A stretch of 64,000 nt of DNA from the NCBI GenBank assembly GCA_900473185.1, contig UCKU01000006.1, positions 221,258 through 285,257 on the forward strand, in the 5' to 3' direction. Shown in pieces: positions 17,376 through 27,118 of the stretch. The notes under the pieces are model-generated. The model searched no databases, was not told where the DNA came from, and saw only the letters and a list, made by a program, of their open reading frames with translations. Every line of letters begins with the position of its first letter. Position 1 is the first letter of the stretch. The translations under genes were made by a program, and so were the position numbers. The stretch is from Hyphomicrobiales bacterium (GTDB taxonomy: Bacteria > Pseudomonadota > Alphaproteobacteria > Rhizobiales > Rhizobiaceae).

Positions 17376-18581
17376 TCAGCGCATGTTGGCGCAGAACTCA
17401 GCAATACGCGCGCATCCTTCGCGCAGCATCTCCATGCTCGTCGCATAGGAGATGCGGAAATAAGGGCTCATGCCGTAGGCCGCGCCCTGGACGGTTGCGA
17501 CATGGTGCTCGTCGACGAGCCCCATGACGAAATCGACGTCACCCTCGATCTTGCGGCCCCCCCTGGTGGTCTTGCCGATCAGCGAGGCCATGTTCGGATA
17601 GACGTAGAAGGCGCCTTCCGGCTTGTGGCAGCGCAGACCATCGATCTTCGACAGGGCATCGACGACGTAGTCACGCCTTTCCCGATAGATCGCCGCCCTT
17701 TCCTTTAACAGCTCCTGAGGGCCGTTAAGCGCAGCGATCGCGGCGGCCTGGGCGACCGTCGAAATACCGCCGCCGTTCTGGCCGTTGACGTTGCTGATGG
17801 CCCCGATCAGCGCCTTGGAGCCGCTGGCGCAGAAACCCAGTCGCCAGCCGGTCATGGCATAGGCTTTCGAAACGCCATTCATCGTCAGCACCCGGTCGTA
17901 AAGTCTGGGTTCTACCTCGGCGATGGTGCAGAACTCGAAGTCGTCATAGACCAGATGCTCGTAGATATCGTCGGTCAGGATCCAGACATGAGGATGGCGC
18001 AGCATCACCTCGGCGATCGCCGCCATGTCGGCGCGTGAGCAGGCAGCCCCCGTCGGATTGTTCGGAAAATTCAAGATCAGCCATTTCGTGCGTGGCGTGA
18101 TCGCGGCCTCGAGGTCTTCCGCACGCAGCTTGAAACCGGCCTGTTCGAAACAAGGCACGGCCACAGGCACGCCGCCCGCAAACTTGACGATGTCGGCGTA
18201 GCTCACCCATGACGGCGTCGGGATGACAACCTCGTCGCCGGGATTGCAGGTCGCAAGCATCGCATTGAAGATCACCTGCTTGCCACCACCCGAGACGACG
18301 ATCTGGCTGGCGTTATAGTCGAGGTTGTTGTCGCGCTTGAACTTTCCGGCGATTGCCGCCTTCAGCGCCGCGGTACCGTCCATCGGCGGATATTTCGTAT
18401 CGCCGGCAAGTGCTGCGGCATGGGCCGCCTCGATGGCATGGGCAGGTGTTGGAAAATCCGGCTCTCCCGAAGACAGGCTGACGACCTTGATCCCCTTGGC
18501 GGACAATTCACGGGCACGTTGGGTCATTGCGGCTGATGCGGATACGGAAACGTTCTTCAGACGGTCGGCTATGGATGACAT
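17376..18581 (-). CDS. Pyridoxal phosphate aminotransferase, class I (aspartate/aromatic type)
   Basis: The protein has 401 aa. It has the substrate loop SSGEPDFPTP near residue 38, YPPMDGTAALKAAI, FPNNPTG near 170-176, the PLP-Lys in NGVSKAYAMTGWRLG near 235-248, and a C-terminal Arg in FRISYA. This is the aspartate aminotransferase Ib layout used for aspartate, glutamate or aromatic amino acids. It is the last gene after pxpA on the same strand (49 bp), so it may process the amino acid freed by the carboxylase/oxoprolinase genes, for example glutamate. Confidence 0.88.
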   Translation of the reverse strand: MSSIADRLKNVSVSASAAMTQRARELSAKGIKVVSLSSGEPDFPTPAHAIEAAHAAALAGDTKYPPMDGTAALKAAIAGKFKRDNNLDYNASQIVVSGGGKQVIFNAMLATCNPGDEVVIPTPSWVSYADIVKFAGGVPVAVPCFEQAGFKLRAEDLEAAITPRTKWLILNFPNNPTGAACSRADMAAIAEVMLRHPHVWILTDDIYEHLVYDDFEFCTIAEVEPRLYDRVLTMNGVSKAYAMTGWRLGFCASGSKALIGAISNVNGQNGGGISTVAQAAAIAALNGPQELLKERAAIYRERRDYVVDALSKIDGLRCHKPEGAFYVYPNMASLIGKTTRGGRKIEGDVDFVMGLVDEHHVATVQGAAYGMSPYFRISYATSMEMLREGCARIAEFCANMR

Positions 18582-18630
18582 GGAACAGATCTTTCGCTCT
18601 TGGGATGGATTCGACGATCAGCGGGCGACA

Positions 18631-19398
18631 TCACGAGGCAAGTTCGGATGCGGGTGCCAACACTGCGCCGACGGCTTCGATTTCGTTGCGGATCAGGCCT
18701 GCGAGTTCGAGCGAGCCGGGGGTGTCGCTATGCACCAGGATGGACCGCGCCGGCATCGCGATGATGCTGCCGTCGATCGCCTCGACGGTGCCCTCGAGAA
18801 GAAAACGGCGTACGCGTGTGCGCACCGACACCTCGTCCTTGACGAGCGCCCCGGCAAGGCCGCGGGCGACGAGATTTCCGGCCGCATCATAGGCGCGGTC
18901 GGCAAGGAAGAGCGCCAGCGTCCTCAGCCTGGCCCGCTTGGCCGCTTTCTCGATCTCGCTGCCGGGCGTCACGAAAATCACCAACCTGTCGTCCACCTTT
19001 GCGATCGCGTCCATCATCAGGTCGGCCAGCTGCGGGTCCCGGTTGACCATGTTGCCCATCGCGGCATGGAAGCTGAAGTGAGCAACGCTCATGCCCTGCG
19101 CGCTGGCGATCGCCGAAAGCGCGCCGAGCTGATAGAGCAGTTGTTGGCGCAGCTCGTCCGGCTGGAATGACATCTCACGGCGGCCGAAGCCGGCGCGATC
19201 GGGCAGGCCCGGATGGGCGCCGATGCCGACGCCGTTTTCCTTTGCAAGACGGACCATGCGCCCCATCGTCTCGGGATCTCCGCCATGGAAACCGCAGGCG
19301 ATATTGGCCGACGAGATGATCCTCATCATCGCTTCGTCGTCACAAAGCCGATAAGGCCCAAATCCTTCGCCCATGTCGGAATTCAGATCGATCTTCAT
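18631..19398 (-). CDS. pxpA: 5-oxoprolinase subunit A (LamB/YcsF family)
   Basis: The protein has 255 aa of the YcsF family. It has the opening IDLNSDMGEGFG, the block SSANIACGFHGGDPETM near residues 33-49 and IGAHPGLPDRAGFGRR near 63-78. PxpA with PxpB and PxpC hydrolyses 5-oxoproline to glutamate with ATP. The ATG at 19398 has GGAGG 5 bp upstream; an ATG four codons earlier overlaps that ribosome site. It lies 30 bp after pxpC. The accB/accC genes in the same operon suggest a biotin-dependent version or a different lactam. Confidence 0.88.
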   Translation of the reverse strand: MKIDLNSDMGEGFGPYRLCDDEAMMRIISSANIACGFHGGDPETMGRMVRLAKENGVGIGAHPGLPDRAGFGRREMSFQPDELRQQLLYQLGALSAIASAQGMSVAHFSFHAAMGNMVNRDPQLADLMMDAIAKVDDRLVIFVTPGSEIEKAAKRARLRTLALFLADRAYDAAGNLVARGLAGALVKDEVSVRTRVRRFLLEGTVEAIDGSIIAMPARSILVHSDTPGSLELAGLIRNEIEAVGAVLAPASELAS

Positions 19399-19428
19399 CG
19401 CGTCCTCCATTTCAACCCGCTCGCCCCG

Positions 19429-20424
19429 TCAGCCGATTACGCCGAGCGCTCGTTTGACCATCGCTGCGGTGCGCCTGACGTCATCGACATAGTGGGTGAC
19501 GGCCTGCTCGATTGCCCTTGCCTCGGCATGGGTTGCGCGAACGAACCTTACCCTGCTGCCGATGCGCGCCTGGCCGAGCCGCCACAGGTCGCTTTCGATC
19601 ACACCCGCAATCTTCGGGTATCCGCCTGCCGTGTTTGCATCGCTCATCTGAATGATGGGCTCACCGCCCGGTGGAACCTGAACCACGCCAGGAACCACGC
19701 CGTGCGAGCGCATTTCGACAGGCGCGCCCGGCTTGATCGGTTCGCCGGACAGCCGATAGCCCGTCCGGTCGCTCTGCGAGGAGATCCGCCAGGCCTGGCT
19801 CCAGAACCGGTCGGCGTCGGCGCCGTAAAGCTCGTGCTCGCCGGCGACGATGGCACGAACCGAGAGCTCTCCATCGATGGGCTCGGGAAAGAGATCGCGC
19901 AAGGCAACCTCCGGCTCGATGACAGAGATGCCGCCCTTCGGGAGCGGCAACGCCTCGTCGGCGGCCGCGATCGAGAGCGTGTCGCCGGCAGTCAGCGGCC
20001 TGCCGCAATTGCCGCCGAACCCGCCGCGCAGCGTGGTGCTGCGCGATCCCATGAGGAGAGGCACGTCGAACCCACCGGCCACCATGATGTAAGCACGTGC
20101 CAGACGACGGGGCTGCTCGAGCTCCAGGACATCACCCTTGGCTGCGCGATGCGTGCACCATGGTAGCAATGTACGTCCGGTGAGGCGTGGCCTGCCTTCC
20201 GCGCCGGTGACGACAAAATCCACATCGGCGGCAAATCGAAGCTTGAACGGAAAGGTCTGTACTTCGATGGCGGCAGCACTCTCTGGGTTGCCAAGCAGAA
20301 TATTACCGATCCTGACGGCGAGCGGATCCATGGCGCCGCTCGCCGAGACGCCGACGTCGCGATAGCCGGGCCGGCCGAGATCCTGGATCGTATTGAAGGG
20401 ACCTGTCTGGACGATCTCGATCAC
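19429..20424 (-). CDS. pxpC: Biotin-dependent carboxyltransferase family protein, PxpC/KipA type
   Basis: The protein has 331 aa (AHS2 domain). It has the opening TGPFNTIQDLGRPGY, SGAMDPLAVRIGN near residues 30-42, the SRSTTLRGGFGG block near 125-137, and the VQVPPGGEPIIQMSDANTAGGYP block near 250-270. The AHS1/AHS2 pair forms the carboxyltransferase part of urea carboxylase; as separate proteins they are PxpB and PxpC. The start is GTG at 20424, overlapping the pxpB stop (GTGA). It is followed 30 bp later by pxpA. Confidence 0.88.
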   Translation of the reverse strand: MIEIVQTGPFNTIQDLGRPGYRDVGVSASGAMDPLAVRIGNILLGNPESAAAIEVQTFPFKLRFAADVDFVVTGAEGRPRLTGRTLLPWCTHRAAKGDVLELEQPRRLARAYIMVAGGFDVPLLMGSRSTTLRGGFGGNCGRPLTAGDTLSIAAADEALPLPKGGISVIEPEVALRDLFPEPIDGELSVRAIVAGEHELYGADADRFWSQAWRISSQSDRTGYRLSGEPIKPGAPVEMRSHGVVPGVVQVPPGGEPIIQMSDANTAGGYPKIAGVIESDLWRLGQARIGSRVRFVRATHAEARAIEQAVTHYVDDVRRTAAMVKRALGVIG

Positions 20425-21128
20425 AGTTCGATCCTTTCCGGTACGAAACGCACGCGGTCACCGGGTGCCATCAAGGCGGGCGTCGACGACGTCGGGTCGA
20501 ACATCTTGAGATCGGCATAGCCGATCGAATTCCATCCGTTTGGCCCGGTCAGCATGGCGACACCGGTTTGCATGCCGCCGATCGTGACGCAGCCCTTTTC
20601 CATCCGAAGCGACGGCACGGTCTTGCGCGGCATGTAGATGCGTGGGTCGAGGCCGTGCAGGTAACCGAAGCCCGGCGCGCTTCCGAGCGCAAAGACCCGG
20701 TAGGACGCTTCATGGTGGATCCGTACGATCTCCCGGTCTTTCAAGCCCGACAGGTCGCAAAGGGCGGGAAGATCGGTAGCGAATTCTCCGCCGTATTGAA
20801 CAGGGATTTCGATCGTCTTGCCGGCCAGGTCGATGCTGCGGGCCTCCTGCCAGGCGGTCTGCAGCCGCTCGACGACAGGGGTCGGCTCCTCCGGCGTCTC
20901 TTTCAGGATTGCCAGCAGATTGGTCATGCCCGGAATGACTTCCGCCACGTCATGCCATGTCGAAACCAGGCGCGACGTCGCCCAAATGAGGCGCTGGGCG
21001 GGAAGATCAAAGTCGCCTGGCGCCTCGAGCAGGAAAGATTTCGCCCCGATGAAGGAAACCCGCGCACCGTCGCGAACGGCCGTCAGCGTCTCATCTGGCG
21101 GGACATGGTTGTTGGGCTGTATCGTCAT
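20421..21128 (-). CDS. pxpB: 5-oxoprolinase subunit B / AHS1 carboxyltransferase subunit
   Basis: The protein has 235 aa (AHS1, KipI type). It has VQYGGEFATDLPALCD near residue 105, GSAPGFGYLHGLDPRIYMPRK near 145-165, and the GGMQTGVAMLTGPNGWNSIG block near 180-200. It pairs with PxpC. The ATG at 21128 overlaps the stop of the BCCP-like gene (ATGA), which rules out the much longer upstream frame. A rather long N-terminal stretch (residues 1-45) precedes the usual domain start. Confidence 0.87.
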   Translation of the reverse strand: MTIQPNNHVPPDETLTAVRDGARVSFIGAKSFLLEAPGDFDLPAQRLIWATSRLVSTWHDVAEVIPGMTNLLAILKETPEEPTPVVERLQTAWQEARSIDLAGKTIEIPVQYGGEFATDLPALCDLSGLKDREIVRIHHEASYRVFALGSAPGFGYLHGLDPRIYMPRKTVPSLRMEKGCVTIGGMQTGVAMLTGPNGWNSIGYADLKMFDPTSSTPALMAPGDRVRFVPERIEL

Positions 21129-21544
21129 GTAAATTGCTCGAGTTCGAACAAGGCTTCGCCAAAGCCCACCAGGGCATCGGCATCGGCCAGGCGTCGCCGC
21201 ACGATGGCCGCGCGACCGGCAGACAGAGGAAGGAGGATCGGCCCGACAGCGATGAAGCCGAGGATGTCGTCTTCGCCGACCCGGTGCGGCGCGCTGTTGC
21301 TCGCCTCGCCGCCTGGTTGCGACGGTCGAAAATGGCCGGCCAAAGGCGCCTTGAGGAGGAAAGTTGAAGCGGACGCTTGCGGGGTGGTGGTCGAACCGGA
21401 AACCGCAACGTCCTTTCCCTTGGCAACGACGATCCGCAGATGGCCTTCGGGCGTGGTGATTTCCAGCCCCTCCACCCCTGCCCTCGTCAGCGCATCGGTG
21501 AGCGTGGCAATCGTTTCGGCGTCCGTAAGGTCGATTTTGCTCAT
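21125..21544 (-). CDS. BCCP-like protein without the biotin-carrier lysine
   Basis: The protein has 139 aa. The N-terminal part (DAETIATLTDALTRAGVEGLEI, then LRIVVAKG) has the layout of AccB-type carriers, and a Pro/Ser/Thr linker leads into a C-terminal domain that starts like a biotinyl domain (FLLKAPLAGHF). Where carriers have EAMK, this protein reads GFIAVGPILLPLSAGR, so no lysine can be biotinylated. It may be a structural or regulatory subunit of the carboxylase beside the real AccB. It overlaps accC and pxpB by ATGA at both ends and has GGAGG 6 bp before the ATG, so it is clearly expressed in frame with them. Confidence 0.75.
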   Translation of the reverse strand: MSKIDLTDAETIATLTDALTRAGVEGLEITTPEGHLRIVVAKGKDVAVSGSTTTPQASASTFLLKAPLAGHFRPSQPGGEASNSAPHRVGEDDILGFIAVGPILLPLSAGRAAIVRRRLADADALVGFGEALFELEQFT

Positions 21545-22929
21545 GTCGACCTCCGCCGTGCGAGCCATTGTTCGAGATAATGGATATCCGTCTCGCCGCG
21601 ACTGAAGGCCTCGTCATCAAAGAGCGCGCGCAGGAAGGCAAGATTGGTCGAAATTCCACCGATCTCGGTCGCAGCCAATGCCTCGCGCATCCTGGCGATC
21701 GCCGCCGGTCGGTTCGGTGCATGCACGATCAGCTTGGCGATGAGGGAGTCGTAATAGGGAGAAACCCTGTATCCTTCATGGATGTGCGTATCCACCCGCA
21801 CGCCCTCACCTTCGGGAAGCTCCAGACGATCGATCATCCCGGCCGACGGCAGGAAGCTATCCGGATCCTCGGCATTGATGCGGCATTCGATCGAATGGCC
21901 AGTGCATCGGACCTCGGCCTGATCGATCTCCAGGCGGCGGCCCTGGGCGACCTTGATCTGCTCCTGGACGATGTCGAGACCGCTTGTCATTTCGGTGACA
22001 GGATGTTCGACCTGCAGGCGCGTATTCATCTCGATGAAATAGAATCTGCCGTCCTCGAAGAGAAACTCGAAGGTCCCAACGCCGCGATAGCCGATCTGAC
22101 GGCAGGCCTCTACGCAGGCCAGCCCGACGGGATCGATGATCCGCGGCGAGATACCCGGGGCTGGCGCCTCCTCGACCACTTTCTGGTGGCGACGCTGCAT
22201 CGAGCAGTCCCGATGGCCGAGCCAGAGGGCATTTCCGTGGCTGTCGCAGAGGACCTGGATTTCGATGTGACGAGGATGCTGAAGGAACTTTTCCATGTAG
22301 AGTTCGGCCGAACCGAAGGCCTGTCGCGCTTCCTCGCGGGTCAGCGCGACGGCCTCATGCAGCTGCCCCGCATCCGCAACGACGCGCATGCCGCGACCGC
22401 CACCGCCGCCGGCGGCCTTTATGATGACGGGATATCCGATCTTGCGGGCGGTGCGTTCGATCACATCCCGGTCTTCCGGAAGGGCCGTGTCCGGCCCGGG
22501 CACGCAGGGAACGCCGGCTGCGATCATCGCCCGCTTTGCGGCAATCTTGTCACCCATCGTTGCGATGGCCGAGGCCGGCGGTCCGATGAAGACGAGGCCG
22601 GCCCTTTCGATCGCCTCCGCAAAAGCCGCCTTCTCCGACAGGAAACCGTATCCGGGATGAATGGCGCCGGCACCGGTCAGACGGGCGGCAAGCAGGATCG
22701 CATCCTGATTGAGATAGCTCTTTGCCGCCGGAGCAGGTCCCACGCAGAGGAAGTGTTCAGCGTCGCGCCGGTATAGCGCCTGCCTGTCGGCTTCCGAGCA
22801 GATCATGACGGTCTTGATCCCAAGAGCATGGCAGGCACGCTGGATCCTCGTTGCGATCTCGCCGCGGTTGGCGATCATGACGGTATCGAACCGGAGAGGC
22901 GCAACTACACTGTCGGAAGACTGCCTCAT
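21541..22929 (-). CDS. accC: Biotin carboxylase subunit (AccC type)
   Basis: The protein has 462 aa. It carboxylates the biotin of the carrier with ATP and bicarbonate. It has the opening MIANRGEIATRI, the HPGYGFLSE motif near residue 92, the glycine-rich ATP loop AAGGGGGRGM near 172-181, and the catalytic EMNTRLQVEHPVTE near 300-313, with the Arg that positions bicarbonate at about 347 (SIECRINAEDP). It is intact and of standard length. It overlaps accB upstream and the BCCP-like gene downstream by ATGA. In this operon the partner is PxpB/PxpC rather than an AccA/AccD pair, as in urea carboxylase. Confidence 0.9.
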   Translation of the reverse strand: MRQSSDSVVAPLRFDTVMIANRGEIATRIQRACHALGIKTVMICSEADRQALYRRDAEHFLCVGPAPAAKSYLNQDAILLAARLTGAGAIHPGYGFLSEKAAFAEAIERAGLVFIGPPASAIATMGDKIAAKRAMIAAGVPCVPGPDTALPEDRDVIERTARKIGYPVIIKAAGGGGGRGMRVVADAGQLHEAVALTREEARQAFGSAELYMEKFLQHPRHIEIQVLCDSHGNALWLGHRDCSMQRRHQKVVEEAPAPGISPRIIDPVGLACVEACRQIGYRGVGTFEFLFEDGRFYFIEMNTRLQVEHPVTEMTSGLDIVQEQIKVAQGRRLEIDQAEVRCTGHSIECRINAEDPDSFLPSAGMIDRLELPEGEGVRVDTHIHEGYRVSPYYDSLIAKLIVHAPNRPAAIARMREALAATEIGGISTNLAFLRALFDDEAFSRGETDIHYLEQWLARRRST

Positions 22930-23351
22930 GCCCTGATCTCCGCAAGAAGGTCCCCGGTCTCCACCTCGCCGCCGTCGATCTCGGACAGACGTGTGATGCG
23001 TCCCGCGCGCGGAGAGGTAATGCGGTTGAAGACCTTCATGGCCTCGATGATGAACAGCGTCTGACCTTCCTCGACCGTCTCGCCCAACTGCACGAACGCC
23101 GGTTCGCCGGGAGAGGGAGCGCGGTGGAGGATGCCGAAGACGGGCGCCCTGACTGTCACCGCGGCAGTGTCGGCCGTAACCGGTGCCGTAGCCTCGTCCT
23201 TGGAAGGGTCAGATAAGGCCGGAGTGGGCGCGGCAGCCTGGTCGTTGAGGCGAAAGATCCGGACTGTCGTGTCCTTCTGTGTGACCGTCAGCTCGGTGAC
23301 GTTCGATCGCCCAACGAAGTCGATCAAGGTCTTTATCTTTTCCAGATCCAT
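22926..23351 (-). CDS. accB: Biotin carboxyl carrier protein (AccB type)
   Basis: The protein has 141 aa. It has the AccB-like opening MDLEKIKTLIDFV, a Pro/Ala/Asp-rich linker at about 35-68, and a biotinyl domain with IIEAMKVFN (the biotinylated Lys) near residue 104. It is the first gene of the operon that runs to 17376. I chose the ATG at 23351 because family members start MDLEKIK; another ATG two codons earlier is possible. The overlap with accC is ATGA. Confidence 0.9.
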   Translation of the reverse strand: MDLEKIKTLIDFVGRSNVTELTVTQKDTTVRIFRLNDQAAAPTPALSDPSKDEATAPVTADTAAVTVRAPVFGILHRAPSPGEPAFVQLGETVEEGQTLFIIEAMKVFNRITSPRAGRITRLSEIDGGEVETGDLLAEIRA

Positions 23352-24891
<1,540 letters not shown>

Positions 24892-24953
24892 CTAAGGCTT
24901 CATCCTTTCTGACATGCAAAGGTCGGCACGCCGCAAATTCCGGGAAGGTGCAC

Positions 24954-24980
24954 GGAACTTATACAAGCTGGATAGGTTGT
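24954..24980 (+). promoter_or_regulatory. Candidate RpoE2/EcfG general-stress promoter
   Basis: GGAAC (24954-24958), 18 bases, then TT (24977-24978) matches the alphaproteobacterial general-stress pattern GGAAC-N18/19-TT. It lies about 50 bp before the small exported protein gene, and the genes that follow are stress-type families. Confidence 0.55.
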
Positions 24981-25026
24981 CTCTTCACGGCCGTGTGAAC
25001 CCGGTCAGAGAAAGAGAAAAACCTCA

Positions 25027-25344
25027 ATGAAAAATATGATCCTAGCGGCGGCGCTCGTCGGAGCGTCGGCACTGGCTGCTGTCGCGCAGACAACCCCCGC
25101 ACCCTCCACCGATGCCGGAACGCCCGCGGTCGCCACACCCAACACAAATAACCCGGCTGCGCCGGTCGCAGGCGCAAACAGCTTCACCGAGGCTCAGGCT
25201 AAGGACCGCATCGAGAAGGCCGGCTTCCTCGAGGTCAAAGACCTCAAGAAGGACGACAACGGCATCTGGATGGCGGCAGGCATGAAGGACGGCAAGGCCG
25301 TCATGGTCGCCCTCGACTATCAGGGCAACGTCGTCGCGAAGTAA
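25027..25344 (+). CDS. Small exported protein of unknown function
   Basis: The protein has 105 aa. The signal peptide is about residues 1-20 (hydrophobic, ending AAVAQ). A low-complexity Pro/Thr/Ala/Asn linker runs to about residue 50, then a small domain of about 55 residues (EAQAKDRIEKAGF, then DDNGIWMAAGMKDGKAVMVALDYQG NVV pattern) resembles a PepSY-type fold in its repeat of a helix and strands. It is probably periplasmic. It is preceded by a candidate stress promoter and followed 32 bp later by a YflT-like gene. Confidence 0.75.
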   Translation: MKNMILAAALVGASALAAVAQTTPAPSTDAGTPAVATPNTNNPAAPVAGANSFTEAQAKDRIEKAGFLEVKDLKKDDNGIWMAAGMKDGKAVMVALDYQGNVVAK

Positions 25345-25376
25345 CGCCACTCCTCAAATTCCCAAGGATACCTTTC

Positions 25377-25979
25377 ATGAAAACCATTACTGGACTTTTT
25401 GACGACTACACCGACGCGAGTTCCGCCGTCAGCGCGCTTGAAGCAACAGGCGTTCCCTCGAACGATATCAGCATCGTTTCCAACAACGCGGATGATCGCC
25501 ATTCCAACAACGGTGCCGCTACCGGCGCGGAATCCGGGGCGGGCCTCGGTGCCGTCGTCGGCGGCGCCGGCGGTCTTTTGACCGGGCTCGGCATTATGGC
25601 CATTCCAGGCGTCGGTCCCGTTGTCGCCGCCGGCTGGCTTGCGGCGACCGCAGTTGGTGCCGTGGCGGGTGCAGTAGCCGGCGGCGCGGCCGGCGGACTG
25701 ATCGGTGCGCTGACCGCGTCAGGGGTGTCTGAGGACGACGCCAACTTCTTCGCGGAAGGGGTCCGTCGCGGCGGCTCTCTGGTTACAGCCAAAGTGGACG
25801 ACGACCTTGCTCGCGAAGCCGAAGCTATCCTGAAGCGTTCGAACTGGATCGATCCATCCCAACGCAAGGCCGCTTACAACGAGCAGGGCTGGACACGTTT
25901 CGACGAAACGCTGGACCCGTACGGGCCGGAGCAGATCGAACAGGAACGTGACCGCTACCGTCGCCCTCCGGCTGCTTGA
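25377..25979 (+). CDS. General stress protein 17M-like / YflT-type protein
   Basis: The protein has 200 aa. The N-terminal YflT-type domain (residues 1-45) begins ITGLFDDYTDASSAVSALE. Two very glycine/alanine-rich helices follow at about 55-125 (GAVVGGAGGLLTGLG, AVAGAVAGGAAGGLIGAL), typical of glycine-zipper segments that insert in or sit on membranes. The C-terminal part is charged (WTRFDETLDPYG). Such proteins are induced by general stress. The ribosome site AAGGA is 8 bp before the ATG. Confidence 0.82.
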   Translation: MKTITGLFDDYTDASSAVSALEATGVPSNDISIVSNNADDRHSNNGAATGAESGAGLGAVVGGAGGLLTGLGIMAIPGVGPVVAAGWLAATAVGAVAGAVAGGAAGGLIGALTASGVSEDDANFFAEGVRRGGSLVTAKVDDDLAREAEAILKRSNWIDPSQRKAAYNEQGWTRFDETLDPYGPEQIEQERDRYRRPPAA

Positions 25980-25987
25980 TTACAATG

Positions 25988-26011
25988 CACGGCTGCCTCG
26001 CGGCAGCCGTG
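25988..26011 (+). terminator. Hairpin after the YflT-like gene
   Basis: CACGGCTGCC-TCGC-GGCAGCCGTG is a perfect 10-bp stem 8 bp after the stop codon. There is no T run, so it may stabilise the transcript end or act as a weak terminator before the DUF892 gene. Confidence 0.45.
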
Positions 26012-26066
26012 AACCTGACCGGAAATCTGGTCCTTTACAGAAGCTATTCCAAACCCCGAGGAGCCA

Positions 26067-26573
26067 ATGATGGCCAAGGAAACCAAAACACTCGACGTCC
26101 TGTTTCACGACACTTTGAAGGACGTATATTTTGCCGAAAACAAGATCGTTGCGACCTTGCCGAAAATGCACGAGGCGGCGAGAAGCAAGCAGCTCAAGGA
26201 CGCCTTCACCAAGCATCTCGCCGAGACCAAGGTGCACGTCACCCGTCTTGAAGATGTCTTCAAGATCATCGGTAAGAAACCGGAACAGAAGACGTGCGAC
26301 GCGATGATGGGCATCGTCAAGGAAGGCGCCGAAATCATGGACGAGTATGCCGGGATGCCGGCGCTCGACGCCGGCCTTCTTGCCGCAGCCCAGGCGGTCG
26401 AACATTACGAGATGGCGCGCTACGGCACCCTGCGAACATGGGCGCTCGAGTTGGGGATGAAGGATGCCGCCAAGCTCCTTCAGACGACACTCGACGAGGA
26501 ACAGGCGACCGATATTGCTCTCACGTCCATTGCGACAAAAGTCGTCAATCAGAATGCCGAAAAGGCTGCCTGA
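26067..26573 (+). CDS. Ferritin-like YciE/YciF family protein (DUF892)
   Basis: The protein has 168 aa and is all-helical, with the DUF892 pattern: LFHDTLKDVYFAENKI near residue 12, HLAETKVHVTRLEDVF near 50-65, and the repeated EHYEMARYGTL near 113-123. The two Glu-x-x-His-type pairs could bind two metals, as in ferritin-like folds. The family is linked to osmotic and oxidative stress. GAGGAG lies 4 bp before ATG-ATG, so either Met may be used. Its neighbours are other stress-type genes. Confidence 0.88.
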   Translation: MMAKETKTLDVLFHDTLKDVYFAENKIVATLPKMHEAARSKQLKDAFTKHLAETKVHVTRLEDVFKIIGKKPEQKTCDAMMGIVKEGAEIMDEYAGMPALDAGLLAAAQAVEHYEMARYGTLRTWALELGMKDAAKLLQTTLDEEQATDIALTSIATKVVNQNAEKAA

Positions 26574-26577
26574 CGCC

Positions 26578-26595
26578 CTGACGTAACTGCGTCAG
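26578..26595 (+). terminator. Hairpin after the DUF892 gene
   Basis: CTGACG-TAACTG-CGTCAG is a perfect 6-bp stem directly after the stop codon at 26573. It lacks a T run, so termination is not certain. Confidence 0.35.
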
Positions 26596-26676
26596 CCATC
26601 AGCACGCGGTCGCCGCAGCATCGTTGGCGGTGACCGGCCATGGCAGCCGAAGCATCCGGTGGAAGGGAACTCTCCA

Positions 26677-27030
26677 ATGACCGAATTCCAGGATATCAAG
26701 ATCGTCGAGTTAAACGACGGTGCATCCGGGGCCGCGGTAGGGCCGCTCACGACAATGGTCCTGCAACTTTCGGACGATGCGCCCGCGGCTTGGTCCGATG
26801 CCTTCAACGAGATATGGAAGGGAGGCGCATCCGTGATGAGACGGGCGGCTACAGCTTGCGGGAACACGATAACGTCGGCATGTATGCCCTACGAGTTGCA
26901 GAGCCAAATAATGGAACTGAACAAGGTTGTCGCGGCGACCAATGCTGCCTATCGCGACAGTCTCGAGCACGCCGCAGCGCGGCAGGGCGTCGAACTCAGG
27001 GATTTGAAGGCAACGCTGAACTACGAATAG
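26677..27030 (+). CDS. Hypothetical protein
   Basis: The protein has 117 aa, mostly helical, with no signal peptide. The C-terminal half (LQSQIMELNKVVAATNAAYRDS) reads as a coiled helix, and two Cys (ATACGN and SACMPY) lie near residue 60-70. I do not recognise the family. The ATG at 26677 was chosen over one six codons earlier because AAGGGAA lies at usable distance. It lies among stress-type genes on the same strand. Confidence 0.55.
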   Translation: MTEFQDIKIVELNDGASGAAVGPLTTMVLQLSDDAPAAWSDAFNEIWKGGASVMRRAATACGNTITSACMPYELQSQIMELNKVVAATNAAYRDSLEHAAARQGVELRDLKATLNYE

Positions 27031-27083
27031 GATGACGAGGCGGGTCAACTGAGAATATTTTCACGTTCGTCGTCCTCACTTCA

Positions 27084-27105
27084 CTGTAAAAAACAAGGCT
27101 TACAG
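27084..27105 (+). promoter_or_regulatory. Inverted repeat CTGTAA-N10-TTACAG
   Basis: This perfect 6-bp inverted repeat ends 14 bp before the start of the GAF fragment and just ahead of its ribosome site GAAGGAG, so a protein bound there could block transcription or the RNA hairpin could affect translation. Confidence 0.3.
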
Positions 27106-27118
27106 AAGGAGCGATGCC

